The translations under genes and the position numbers were made by a program. DNA of 35,732 bases from Cladosporium sp. IMV 00045 (taxonomy: Eukaryota > Ascomycota > Dothideomycetes > Cladosporiales > Cladosporiaceae). The notes beneath the pieces are model-generated. The model did no database searches. It was given only the letters and a program-made list of their open reading frames with translations, and was not told the origin of the DNA. Shown piece after piece: positions 1-10,283 of the stretch (position 1 is the stretch's first letter; every line of letters starts with the position of its first letter). The stretch spans positions 1-35,732 of the forward strand of contig MSJI02000952.1 of the NCBI GenBank assembly GCA_001931905.2, given 5' to 3'.

Positions 1-40
1 AAAGATAAAAAAATAGAAACCCCAAAAGTCCAGCCCAAGG

Positions 41-565
41 ATGTCCAAAATCCTCTTCACCGGCTCCTGCGCCTGCCACCGCACAACCTACACCTCCACC
101 TCCCCGCCCACCGCCACAACCCACTGCTACTGCAGCACCTGCCGCAAACTCTCCGGCACCAGCCACCAAGCCTTCACGCACATCCCCTCCTCGGCCCTCA
201 CGCTGTACGACAACACCTCCTCGCTGCGCTACGAAGGCCTGCCCAAAGACTCCATCGGCGGCATCGCCTACCTGCGCCTGAGCGATTTCGCCGAGCGCGC
301 TGTGTGCGCGACTTGCCGAACGCCGCTTGCAATGAGGTATAAGGCCGAGGAAGGGAGTGTGGGCATTGCGGTGGGGAGTGTGGATTCAAAGGGGGTTGGA
401 GCGGAGGTGGAGAGGGCGTTGAGGCCGGAGAAGGCGATTTTCCTGGCGAGCAAGCCGGCTTGGGTCGAGGTCGAGGGTGGGGAGGGGGTGAGGAGGTTTG
501 AAGGGTGGGGGGACGGGTTTAGTGAGGAGTTCGTGAGGGGGATGGAGGGGGGGAATGTTGGGTGA
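41..565 (+). CDS. GFA/CENP-V domain zinc-binding protein
   Basis: Single-exon 174-residue protein starting at the ATG at 41. It carries the cysteine pattern of the GFA (glutathione-dependent formaldehyde-activating) / CENP-V fold: GSCAC near residue 8-12, HCYCSTCRK near 28-36 and CATCRTPL near 89-96, which in this family bind structural and catalytic zinc. The length is usual for small fungal GFA proteins. The substrate cannot be told from sequence; family members include glutathione-related carbon-sulfur lyases and many uncharacterised proteins. No signal peptide is seen, so it is probably cytosolic. The gene converges on the histidine phosphatase gene with only 73 bp between the two stop codons, so the 3' UTRs probably overlap. 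Base use is odd: the first half of the coding strand is very C-rich and the second half very G-rich (see findings). Confidence 0.85.
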   Translation: MSKILFTGSCACHRTTYTSTSPPTATTHCYCSTCRKLSGTSHQAFTHIPSSALTLYDNTSSLRYEGLPKDSIGGIAYLRLSDFAERAVCATCRTPLAMRYKAEEGSVGIAVGSVDSKGVGAEVERALRPEKAIFLASKPAWVEVEGGEGVRRFEGWGDGFSEEFVRGMEGGNVG

Positions 566-638
566 TGGTTTGAATCTGGGTATGTAGGTAAGGTACAGCA
601 TGGAAGACGAGTGGGTCTTGGATTTATTGGATGATCGA

Positions 639-1883
639 TTACAAGCCATACTTGGTAGGCACAGCAGTGACACTCGCCAGACCTGTCCCTCCAATTCCAC
701 TCTCGCTCGAGCAAACACACCCCGGGGAACTAGAAGCCACACTCGTGACAGGCGGTCCATTCGTGCAAAAGTAAGTCGACGTAGGCGCCGGAACCGACGA
801 GCTTGGCCTCTCTCCCTCAGGCAAAAATTGCGCCTTGAGAAGCACAGGAATGATCGCGCCGGTTCCGAGAGAGAACTCCCTGTGCCCCAGAACCCTCAGA
901 ATACTCCTGATCTCCCCGCTGTGAGACGTGATGGACAACCAAGTATGGTCGTCACTCGAAAAGACATCGTCGAGAACGCGTCTTGATCGCGCATCCTGAG
1001 CTCCCGAGGGCTCGGCGAGGATGCCGGACCAAAGCTCATCTTCCTCCGTGAAGCCGGGCTCGATGGTCCATTCCGGGAAGAGTTTCTGGATGTGAGTCTT
1101 GCTGTTTCGACGGTCACAGGTGTGCGTGGAGATTCCCTCACGGAACAGCTCCTTTACCACAGGGACGAAAGGGAATTGGTTGGGCAGCTCAAGATCGGAA
1201 AAAGTGAGGTTGGCGGTTCGCAGACAGCGCGTCATGGGCGAGGCGTAGTAGGCCTGCGGGTAGGGGACATGTTCAGTCGCGATCTGGCGTTTCCAGTACG
1301 CGTTGGCGATCTGGGCCTGACGGATGCCACTTTCTGTCAAATCTGCATCCGCCCAGGTGGTGGTGGCGTTGCCGTCTAGCTCGGACCAGTAGCACTGTGT
1401 GGGATTTCAGATCAAACCAACTTCGCGAGAGCGTCTCATTGCAATGCCTTACGTTCCAAGCTCCAGTGCCGTAGTAGCTCTCAGCGGCGTTGTGGAAACC
1501 TTCACCGTGCCGACCCATGAACAGGACTTTGTACGCGGTATCGGGGTCGGCTTCCTCGTTCAGCGAGTCCACCACCTTGGAGAAGCGTTGCCACTGCGTC
1601 CCATTGCCAGCGTCGGATTCGGTGTATGTCTTGTTGATCAGACCGAAGTTGACGGCGGTCTGTGTGGTTTTGTCAGTATTCGAAAGACTGGCAATCCTGC
1701 AAGGCAGACACGCACGTAATCAAAGCCTGAAGCGACGGTATCCGGCTCGTCCTGAAGGAAATACCCAGTGACGGTGCTGTACTTGATATACCCGGCTCGA
1801 GAAGTGTTGGAGTAGTGAGCCTGAGCGGAGGAAGAAAGCAACGCCGTGAGAACGGCACAAGGCAGATAAGTAGTCGTGAACAT
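639..1883 (-). CDS. Secreted Pmu1-like histidine phosphatase (phosphoglycerate mutase family)
   Basis: Three exons on the minus strand, 1883-1716, 1659-1453 and 1394-639, give 376 residues. The introns (GTGCGT...CACAG and GTAAGG...CACAG) are both in phase 0. The start at 1883 opens a signal peptide (a hydrophobic stretch ending in SSSAQA). Catalytic signatures of the histidine phosphatase superfamily follow: LFMGRHGEGFHN (phosphohistidine), SPMTRCLRTA (phosphate-binding Arg), KELFREGISTHTCDRR (acid/base Glu with the HTCDRR block typical of yeast Pmu1-like proteins) and SHSGEIRSIL (second His). This branch contains phosphatases rather than true glycolytic mutases, so an extracellular phosphomonoesterase is the likely role; the substrate is unknown. 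The last 45 or so residues are a Ser/Gly/Pro-rich tail, and a missed 3' intron there cannot be excluded. Confidence 0.85.
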
Positions 1884-2561
1884 GCTGATGTCCCAGTATT
1901 CAAATCAGGTCGACGAGTACACCGAAAAAGAAGAAGGAGAGAAACAAACCCTCTTTTAAATTTGTACTTCCAACCAGTCAACTCCAAGGCAAGGTACCTG
2001 CATGAAAGGTGCCCGCATCTCGTCAAGCGGTAGAATAGACTGCATGCGGTACAACAGCCGACTCACCCGTCACGACGTCTCCACCTGCCAGAGCTAAGCA
2101 AGCTCGCTAAGCTCAATACCCTGTTGTCGAGAAGTGCTAAGAGTTGAAGAAAAGCAATTCGAAGTTCGAAGCGAAGAGCGAATCCCACACCATTCAGTCC
2201 TCCCACGTGCATGCGCGTTGGTGAAGAAGCCTCGGCGGACCGCTAGCGATGCAAGCAAGGTTGGGGTGTGGAGACGCTTGCCCTATCGTTTAATACATCG
2301 CATGTGGCGGAGACATGTCAGAAGTGCTTGACAGTCTGGAACGGGGTTTGATCAAATGGTAAGATTTCGAGTATGGGCAGTTGATGTGGGAGCGAGGAGA
2401 AGTATGATGAGGCAGTTGGGCAGAGAGTTCGAAAGAGCCATAATCGTGTTTGGCTTGCTGGGTTTGTGTTTGCCATAACATCAATTCTCTTCTACATAAG
2501 ACAGTACATACATGTGATATAGCTGGAAGGAATATGCTCCTGACACTCTCAATGTGCAACA
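1884..2561. other. Intergenic: phosphatase promoter and MoaA-MoaC 3' flank
   Basis: This stretch separates two genes read leftward, so it holds the 5' region of the secreted phosphatase and the 3' UTR of the MoaA-MoaC gene. Short frames on both strands show no domain, no consistent third-position bias and no splice partners. No TATA element at a convincing distance and no tRNA were seen. Confidence 0.5.
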
Positions 2562-5070
2562 TCACTCAGACCCCGTCCCCGACCCGGCCCTCAACCGGAT
2601 CTTCACCTCTTTCACACCCTCCTTCAACTCCCCCGTCTCAGGCTCAAACAACTCCTCGCCCACCTCCCTCTTCCAATCCTCGTGGACCATGACCCCACTC
2701 CTCCCACCCGCTTTATAAACCACCCTCGCCCCCTCAATAGCCATCTCCTTATCAACAGCCTTACACATATCCACCACCGTCAGCGCCGCGCCCTGCACCG
2801 CAGTGAGAGCCTCCATCTCGACGCCCGTGGGACCAACGCACTCGACGCGCGCTTGGATGGCGACCAGCGCCCTACCGTCGCGGTCCGCCTCGCGGCCCCA
2901 GCATAGGCTGAAGCGGTCCGGTGGGACGAGGGAAACGTCCACCTCTGCTTTACTGATGGCCAGAGGGTGGCAGAGCGGTATGATGTCCGGGGTGCGTTTG
3001 GCGGCCATGATGCCGGCAATGCGCGCGATGCCGAGCACGTCGCCTTTCTTGTTGTTGTTTTCGAAGATTTGCGAGTAGGTGTGCCGTTGGATGGGAATGT
3101 GAGCGATGGCGATGGCGGTGCGTTTGGTGGAGCGCTTGGCGCCCACGTCGACCATGTGCGCTTCGCCGGTGGCGTTGACGTGGGTTAATGTGCTGCTGTG
3201 GTCGACGGGAGCTGGACCGTTGCTTGAGTCGTGGTTTGAGGCTTTGGGTGATGGTGCTTCGTCTGATTGCATCTCCCTCGGCCGGTCATGGTTTCCGCTC
3301 GGTGGCGTCTTGCCAATCGAGCCTGGTGAGCTCAATCCTTCACCGGAAGAGGCCTTCCTGTCTGAAGAGTGAAACCTAGCCTGGCTAAAAGAGCCAGTAG
3401 CTGAGCCACGCAGCAGATGCGTTGGGATCGTCGACCAAGGACTGCTGTTGAAAGGTGCGATATTTCGTGCTGATACAGACCACTCTGGCCTAGTGACATA
3501 AGCATTTTTATCTATGTAAAAAGCGTTAGCGACCGCGCATTAACTGCATGTTTCACATATCCAAAGTGGCCGCCTCGCCCCAAACGAAACAATTGATAAG
3601 AAAATCATCCAATCGTCATTTCCGCATTATACACCCGAAGTGGCTCTTTGTTTTCGGCCAAATCATCCATCCCATGCGTTCAGTATATGCGTCAAGCTGC
3701 AATCTCGAAAAAGTCGAAGGGGAAGAAAGAAACAAGAGAACCTACCCACCGATCAAAATCATAGGCCGATTCTTCATATTCTCCAACTGCCCCATGCCGG
3801 CATGCTTAGCCTTCTTACGCTTGACCGCCGCGCCAATGACGTCCAGAAGCTGCTGCTCCTTGCTCATCCAGCCCTCTTCGCCATCGAAGCGAAAGCCGTC
3901 CTCTTCTTTCCGGCGACTCAGCTCGAGCTCCCGAATGGCCTCGAAAGCCTGCTCATCCATCGGCTCGCCGCCGTGGTCCTTGCGCAGCAAATCGCGCAAG
4001 CTCACCTCCGTCTCTCCGTGCAGGCAGACTTTCAAGTTGCCGTCGGACGTGATGCGCAGGCGATTGCAGGAGCCGCAGAAATTGTGCGTCATGCTGGTGA
4101 TGAAGCCGACGCGGCCGGCGAAGCCGGGCACCTGCCAGGTCTTGCTTGTGTCGTTTTTGGCGTCTTTCAGGCGCGCGATGGTGGGGTGTTCCGCGCGGAT
4201 GGCGGCCAGCATGTCTTCGTAGCTCATCATCTTGTTCTCGCTCCACTTGTTGCCGCCGAAGGGCATGTATTCGATGAAGCGGACTTCGAGGTCCTGCTCG
4301 CGCGTCATGTCGACGAAGGGCAGGATTTGGTGGTCGTTCAGGCCGCGCATAACGACGCAGTTGATTTTCAGCTTGACGCCGGCGCCGGCTTTGTTCAGCG
4401 CTTTCACGCGCTCGATGCTCTTCATCACGGCGCTGAAGCCTTGCCGCCGCGTCAGGAGCTGGAATTGGAAAGGGTCCAGGGTGTCCAGGGAGATGTTCAC
4501 GCCCGTCAAGCCGGCTTCGACCATTTCGTCTAGCTTGCGGTGGAGGGAGATTCCGTTGGTTGTCAAGGCTAGCTCTTTCAGTCCGTTCCGTCGCAGACTT
4601 CCGATCTGTTGCATGAGGGGGATGATGTCCTTCCTGACCGTGGGTTCGCCGCCCGTCAGGCGGATCTTGTTGACGCCCTGGTTGACGAAGAGAGCGCTGA
4701 GGTAGTGGATCTCAGCCGTCGTCAGGATCTCCTTGTTTGGCGAGAGCTGTATGCCCTCTTCGGGCATGCAGTATAGACATCGTAGATTGCATCGTTCGGT
4801 AAGGGAGATGCGAAGATAGTCGTGCTGTCGGCTGAAGTTGTCTGTGAGGAACTCGGAGAAGGGTTTCGCCTGGCGGATTGCTTGTTGTCGGCTCTGTGGA
4901 TGCTGTTGTGGTGTGAATGTGTCTAGATCGCTTTCCTCAACCGTTGCCGCGGTCGCTGCTGAGGCGATTCGGCGAGACTGCCATTTCCTCAGCCGAAGTG
5001 AAGGCGACCGAAGTGCTGTGATGTTCGAGGGCCGAGGTAGGGCTCGCGCTGAGAATGCCGCAGTGGCCAT
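2562..5070 (-). CDS. cnxABC: Bifunctional molybdopterin precursor enzyme, MoaA-MoaC fusion (MOCS1 / cnxABC type)
   Basis: Two exons, 5070-3750 and 3511-2562, give about 756 residues. The chosen start is the ATG at 5070, opening an Arg/Ala/Ser-rich, acid-free presequence that fits mitochondrial import. The N-terminal half is radical-SAM GTP 3',8-cyclase (MoaA): [13 protein letters not shown] carries the CxxxCxxC cluster, [11 protein letters not shown] the SAM site, and [10 protein letters not shown] plus the later VCLHGE the second 4Fe-4S site. The C-terminal half is cyclic pyranopterin monophosphate synthase (MoaC): [24 protein letters not shown] and [10 protein letters not shown] hold the expected His, Asp and Lys. 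Together they make the first molybdenum cofactor intermediate from GTP, needed for nitrate reductase, sulfite oxidase and xanthine dehydrogenase. A 238-nt intron joins the halves in phase 1 (ILI-G|AT-K). If it is retained, MoaA ends in ILIGG and stops at 3742. No ATG lies in the MoaC frame between 3511 and 3272, which favours the fusion. Confidence 0.88.
3512..3749 (-). other. Intron linking MoaA to MoaC, with a stop codon just inside the donor
   Basis: Donor GTGGGT begins at 3749, inside the two glycine codons that end the MoaA frame. The branch site is CTAAC at 3529-3525 and the acceptor ACATAG ends at 3512, 14 nt after the branch adenosine. Removing it keeps phase (G|AT). Leaving it in gives ILI-Gly-Gly-TAG. 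This copies the logic known for human MOCS1, in which free MOCS1A ends in an essential double glycine and the splice to MOCS1B drops it. The intron is longer than most others in the window. Confidence 0.75.
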
Positions 5071-5726
5071 ATTATCGACTATTAAGGAATGGAAGCATGA
5101 CAAGAGAGCCTACCAAGAAGAAAGAAGATGTAGACTTGATTGTTACTGCAGCAAGTGACTGACATGACATGACTGGCTTACATAGTTCGATTATTATTAC
5201 TGTACGGCTAGATGGCGCAGAAGTGGAGAAGGCGAGGCTCGCGCGCATCTTCCTTATCGGGCATTGTGGGGATTTGATACGTTCTGCTTCTCCGCATAGC
5301 GCCGCCTACGATAGCGGTTGATAATTGACGTTTTCATGACACTGCACATGGTCACACAAAGAGAGAATTGAGTAGGAATCGAATTGAGTCAATTTGAATC
5401 TGTCTGTTCTGATTGCTGGCCCCTCGACTTGGGGAGACACCTTTCTAAACTAATGCCACGCTGGAGAAAATAAAAAAAAAAAAAAAAAACAAAAAAGCAA
5501 ATCGCCACAAACTGTGGCGTGAGTAGAGCAACTCATGCTGTTTGCTGCTGCTACTAGTGCTGGGTATCCGTGATCTTTCATGCCATTCCTTGCAAAAAAC
5601 CCGCAAACCATCATCGTCAAAAACGCCATCAAAATGTCTCTCTGTCTGTCAGAGAGTTCCGAAATGAAGAAAATGAAAAGAAAACGCCAAATTTCCCATG
5701 CTGCTGATGGTACCTTGTCGGTAAAA
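5071..5726. promoter_or_regulatory. Intergenic: MoaA-MoaC promoter with three GATA-type sites; poly(A) tract
   Basis: This is upstream of the MoaA-MoaC gene and downstream of the GH55 gene, both read leftward. Three HGATAR matches cluster 184-254 bp upstream of the ATG: TTATCG at 5254-5259 (CGATAA on the other strand), CGATAG at 5309-5314 and TGATAA at 5319-5324. In filamentous fungi such clusters can bind the nitrogen regulator AreA/NIT2, which would suit a gene needed for nitrate reductase, but GATA hexamers are common and this is inference. A homopolymer of 18 A lies at about 5472-5489, probably in the GH55 3' flank. A 7-bp hairpin (CTCTCTG / CAGAGAG, 5-nt loop) sits at 5638-5656. Confidence 0.35.
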
Positions 5727-8102
5727 TCAGTGATTCGTGAAGTAGTACGCGATGGTCGCGCAGAAGTTGCTGCGATGGTCCGCATCCTTGACGAGACCCA
5801 CGTCGTCGTCGACGATCATGTTGACCGCAGCCTTGGTGCTGACTGCGTACATGTCAATCTGTGAGTTCTGGATGTGGATCATGTTCTGCTGGCACTTCTG
5901 TTCCGGCGTGCAGAGCTGCTTGTAGTTGTTGAAGAAGCTGTACATGCCTGTCGAGTAGATGAGCATGTCGCGAGAGTTCCAGACACGCATGCCCCAGGCG
6001 TCCTGGCACGGGACGTCGCCAGTGTGGTCCTTGCAGACGGTGAACTGAGGGTCATCGTAGTCGGCGTTCGGCTCGAAAGGCTTCGGGGCAAGAGGCACCG
6101 GCTGCATGTAGGGAGTCTCGGTCTGCATGAAGCCACCGAAGTAGGCGCCAGCATCCTTGAACTGGTAGTTGTAGAAGATGGAGTGCTCAGAGGCGGTACC
6201 CCAGAACCAGGTCGGACCAGGAGACTCGACAAGAACGCCACGGCCACTGTAGATAGAGATCTGTCTGGGAGAGTTGGTGTCAAGATCGTGGTCGGCAACC
6301 CAGAACCAGGTGTTCTCGCACAAGATGCCCTTGGCGGACTTGGTGGCGTGGAACATGAGGAAAACACCCTGGCACTCAGGCTTGGGGTTCTCGCCCTGAG
6401 AGGTAGGACAGGTGATAGAGTCGAGATCTGTCTTAAGAGATCCACCGATGCGGACGTGAGCATCCCACATGCCGGAATCGCCTTGCTCAGATTCAAGGTT
6501 CCACTCGATCATGACAGCGCCACCGTTCGGTCCAGTGCTCTGGAAGATGATATCGCTGATCTCGACAGCACCCTTGTCACCAGGCTGACCAATTTGGAAA
6601 ACAGCCTTGGGCTTCTTGGGGTCCTTGAAACCCTTGGCGACAAGCAGTGACCAGATCTCACCCACGATCTTGATGTTCTTGGGCACCTTGACAGTGTCGG
6701 TGACGATGAAAGCACCGTGGTCGAAATATGCAATCTCATCTTGCTGGACGCTGTCCAAGAACTCTTGGACGCACTGGGTATCATCGGTCTCACCATCACC
6801 CTTGCATCCAAAAGTCTTCGCAGACTTGAACTTGGACGCGGGAACGTTCTCGTACTGTGGCTTCGAGCGACCGTAGATTGCACCATTGCTGTCGAGCAAA
6901 GACTTGGCTTTGTTCGGAGCTTTGATGTTTCCGCTGGCGCGTTTGGACTCGAGAGCTGAAGAGCCATCGTAGTCGTAGCCATCGCCCGTCGCCCAAGCCT
7001 CGATGATGTCGCCAGTGCGCTGGAGAAGATCGGTCCCGTCGATGTACTGGACAGGGTGGTCGACACCGCTGGTCATGTCGACATTGTCGAGGATAAGGTT
7101 GCTTCCAGCGGCTGGAATGCTGTTTTCCTGAGTCCAGGAGATGTTGACACCCACTGGAGTGTTGCTGATTTTGCTGTCAGAGAAGACGACAGAGCCAACG
7201 GTTTGGTTGGAAGGGTTGTTTGCCATGTCCATTCCCATATCGCAGTCGTCAATGCTGATGTTTGAGAAAGTCCAGCCCCAATTCCAGTTCATGTAGATGG
7301 CAGTGTGGTGTCCAGAGAACCTGAGGTTGCGCATAGTGAATTGCTGGCTGCCGATGAAGGCACCAATGTCGCCACCGACAAACTCGAGGTCACTGGCCCA
7401 GCCACCACTGCCGTTCTCCATGAAGATACCGAGTTGCTTGTTGTTCGGCGACTTGGGCTTCATGTTGAACTTGATGTTCTGCAACGAAGTGGCCTGGGCA
7501 ACTTGCCAGTGAATACCAGCTCCGGCAGTCTCGGGCATGGCGTTCAAGTCGATTTCGAAGTTGCGAACTTGACGGAAGAAGTTGTTTTGGTTCGTCCAAA
7601 TTGGAACTCCGGAGTCATTGTACGGGTTCGAGTCCACGACAGCCATGCCCTTGAAGTCGGCAGAAGCGGCGAGAACAGGTCGAATTTTGGCGTTGCCGAC
7701 AAGCTGTGTGTAGTAGAGCATGACAATCGGCTTGGAGACCTTGTAAGTACCCTCGGGGAAGTAGACGATTGCGGGAGTAATGGTAGAAGAGTCACACCAC
7801 GGCACGGCGGCACAGCGCTGGACGGCGGCACCTTCAGCATCGCTGATGGCTTTGTTGATGGCCTCGGTATCGTCGGTTACGCCATCGCCGACGGCGTTGT
7901 AGTCGGTTTTGACGTTGCGGAAGACCTTGAAGCCTTCGTTGCCCCAGACAGTTCCCTTGCGTTCGATGGTCTCCATCCAGAAGCCCGAGTCATCCTGACG
8001 AGGAGTAAGACTAGTGGGTGCGGCATTGACAGGCGAAGGAGGGAAGGCCAGCAGTGCACACAGCACTGTTGTGAGGGCTCCCATGGCGCGAATCGACGGC
8101 AT
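5727..8102 (-). CDS. Secreted GH55 exo-beta-1,3-glucanase (glucan 1,3-beta-glucosidase)
   Basis: Intronless 791-residue protein from the ATG at 8102; a second ATG six codons later is an alternative start. A signal peptide ends near PSPVNA and a dibasic-like PRQ site about 10 residues on fits pro-peptide removal. Two tandem beta-helix halves show the pectate-lyase-like signature of family GH55: DYNAVGDGVTDDTEAINKAI near residue 65-85 and FGCKGDGETDDTQCVQEFLD near 430-450, each followed by an IVYFPEGTYKVSKPI / IAYFDHGAFIVTDTV strand pair. GH55 enzymes release glucose from the non-reducing end of beta-1,3-glucan such as laminarin, so the role is wall turnover or feeding on fungal or algal glucan. 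The length matches the family (about 750-800). It is flanked by unrelated genes, and upstream lies an unusually long stretch without genes. Confidence 0.9.
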   Translation of the reverse strand: MPSIRAMGALTTVLCALLAFPPSPVNAAPTSLTPRQDDSGFWMETIERKGTVWGNEGFKVFRNVKTDYNAVGDGVTDDTEAINKAISDAEGAAVQRCAAVPWCDSSTITPAIVYFPEGTYKVSKPIVMLYYTQLVGNAKIRPVLAASADFKGMAVVDSNPYNDSGVPIWTNQNNFFRQVRNFEIDLNAMPETAGAGIHWQVAQATSLQNIKFNMKPKSPNNKQLGIFMENGSGGWASDLEFVGGDIGAFIGSQQFTMRNLRFSGHHTAIYMNWNWGWTFSNISIDDCDMGMDMANNPSNQTVGSVVFSDSKISNTPVGVNISWTQENSIPAAGSNLILDNVDMTSGVDHPVQYIDGTDLLQRTGDIIEAWATGDGYDYDGSSALESKRASGNIKAPNKAKSLLDSNGAIYGRSKPQYENVPASKFKSAKTFGCKGDGETDDTQCVQEFLDSVQQDEIAYFDHGAFIVTDTVKVPKNIKIVGEIWSLLVAKGFKDPKKPKAVFQIGQPGDKGAVEISDIIFQSTGPNGGAVMIEWNLESEQGDSGMWDAHVRIGGSLKTDLDSITCPTSQGENPKPECQGVFLMFHATKSAKGILCENTWFWVADHDLDTNSPRQISIYSGRGVLVESPGPTWFWGTASEHSIFYNYQFKDAGAYFGGFMQTETPYMQPVPLAPKPFEPNADYDDPQFTVCKDHTGDVPCQDAWGMRVWNSRDMLIYSTGMYSFFNNYKQLCTPEQKCQQNMIHIQNSQIDMYAVSTKAAVNMIVDDDVGLVKDADHRSNFCATIAYYFTNH

Positions 8103-8768
8103 ATTGGTTGATAGCAGTAGTGAGTGGATGATTGTAAGGATGGCGATCGTGCTGTAGTTGGAGTTGTCAGTTAGCGGCCGGCGCTAGAAAGATTGGTTGG
8201 TGATTTGTGCAGGGGAGTGTCGTAGTAAAGGAGTGTTTGAAGAGGATGAAGTTGCAAAGAGAGAAAAGCAGGCTGATTGTTTTGAATAAATAAAAAACAA
8301 AAGGTCGTTGCAGTGACCGCAGTTGCCCTGATTTAACGTTGCTCACGTTCACAAGGCAGGCGCGACGCGGGTGCAATAAAGAATGACGACCAGCGCGGAC
8401 AATGCGATTGTCAAAGAACGACAATAGGGACTGACTCGAAGTGAGAGGCGCGTCTGAAGGTAGGAAAGGGGAAAAAAAGGGTGTGAAGGTGAAGGGGGGT
8501 GAATGCAATGCTTTATGAGAGGAAGCAAAGGCATTGATGGGTGGATGGATGTATGCGTACCGCGTCTGTCTTCACGTTTCGCTCCGGGCCAGATGCGGCT
8601 GTTCGTCGTTCCAAGAAGTGTTTCAGGTGTGTGTTTGTCGACCGCGCCGTCGGAGCGCGTGCATGCGAGGAGTGGTGGTGGTGTTGATGACCTTTCTGTT
8701 CCTTGCCGAACTGTTGGACCGAACAAATAGATACAAGACAACAAGAAGAGCACAGCATCCTCGAGCAC

Positions 8769-8775
8769 CTTTATA
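8769..8775 (-). promoter_or_regulatory. Possible TATA box for the GH55 gene
   Basis: TATAAAG on the minus strand, followed downstream by CT-rich sequence as is common at fungal transcription starts. It lies 667 bp before the GH55 ATG, far for a fungal gene, so a long 5' leader or a leader intron would be required. This is a weak call, made because no better core-promoter element was found nearer. Confidence 0.25.
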
Positions 8776-10283
8776 ATCCAGCCTGCGCTCCCAGCGCAGT
8801 GTTCCAGCGTGACGATACATGCTGGGAACTTTCGCTGTACTGTCTCGACGGTACAACCACCTCGACGCCATAATTCTTTAGGTGGCAGTCAGTCCGCACA
8901 GCCCCATGAACCAATGTCTCGCACTAAAACCCTCGGCCGCTAACGGTCTCCTTCTCTCCAAACCGCCTCCCGGCCCCATGAGCTTCTTTCACTTTACGCC
9001 TATGCCTAATCATCGCCGCCAAGGGTACGTCGACAGCGGCAGACTAGCACATGCAAACAGGCGTGCGACGAGGCTGATTCGCGCCCTGACGGTAATGAGC
9101 TCTGTAGGCGCTTGCCTGGTCCTCCACCACCTGAAACATCGAACCGCAGCGGTAGGAGGAATATTCCCGTCTCCCTCATCCATCGCAAGGGGCGTGGCGT
9201 TGCGCCCGGTCTGCCACATCGCCGTTGTGTCGAGGACGTGTCGTTGGAGTGCAGCCCTCCACCTCCCTGCGCGCGTTTGCCCTGCAGCGGCAGAGGAGCG
9301 ATCCTTGCGCCCTACAATACAAGAGCGGGAAGGCCAAAGGAACCGTCTGGGCCAAGCAATCCTCACGAACGCCCATTTCAAAACGCGCCTAACCCGCACC
9401 TCCTACGACCAGCATCCTGGTCGCGTGCGGTCACTGGTCGCCGGCCTACTCCTGCTCATTTGACCGCGATATTAGCCGTTTGGTAACAAGTACACCAGTA
9501 CTGCAGGACGAATGCGTTGTTCCTCTCCGGTCGGCCTCACTTCACGTCAAGTGGTCTGTGCACGTGGTCGGTTCATCAGGGAACGAAACCTCGAACCTCG
9601 ATTGAGACATCGAGAGGTTAGAGTTTCACATTTGCCGAATCCGCCAACCTCTCCTCCTAATACATGAACTCAAAAGTCGATAGTCATCGTCAACACCAGC
9701 AGATTGCCTCACACACCCAACATTTCCAACCACCATGACGGTATCGCATTGCGCGTACCTGGTCTGCAGAACGAGGTACAGTAACGTCGAAACATCGCGA
9801 AGGCGGCTTGCTTGGCTTGATCGCGGTACATCTGCAACCTGCTGACCGTGGATCGACAAAGAGAAGCAGCGAAGATCGATCAGGCGGCGTTCTTTGTTGA
9901 ACCCGGCGTCTTGATCTTCTGCGCCGGTCCACACGACCAAGCCACGAGGCTGCCCTTGGACACGCTTGAAGATATGCTTGATGTAACCTTTGGGTAATCT
10001 TTGGTCTTTTTCATGTCACTTTGCCCGAGTGCATGGCGGTCATCGGGTGCTCCCAGGCTCGAGACCATATAACGGGAAATTGGATATGAAAGCCTCAGGA
10101 AGGTTAAATCCCAGCCGTGTGAGTGTTGGCCAGACAGCAGACCTCGAATGTCACGATCCTGCGGTCTTCAAAGAACATTGTCGAGAAAGTAACTCTCGAA
10201 TACAGCCATCGAAGGTAGCAAACGACGCAACGTAGAATGCTACATGTGCTGACGGTAAGCCAGCAATCATAAACCATCTACAG

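Noticed and set aside
3640..4533. Antisense frame of 297 codons opposite MoaA
   Set aside because: It is a mirror of a well-supported radical-SAM gene, with no domain of its own.
5472..5489. Run of 18 A as a retroposon poly(A) tail
   Set aside because: No target-site duplication or reverse-transcriptase remnant beside it; most likely a simple homopolymer in a 3' flank.
7305..8111. Antisense frame of 268 codons opposite the GH55 gene
   Set aside because: It is the complement of a clear GH55 coding frame, with Val/Gly/Asp-rich shadow composition.
8882..9463. Plus-strand frame of 193 codons in the gene-poor stretch
   Set aside because: Arg/Pro/His-rich, no motif, no codon bias and no splice partners; kept as non-coding.
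9585..9625. tRNA-like B-box string (GGTTCGAGG on the minus strand)
   Set aside because: No A box or acceptor stem at the right spacing, so not a tRNA.
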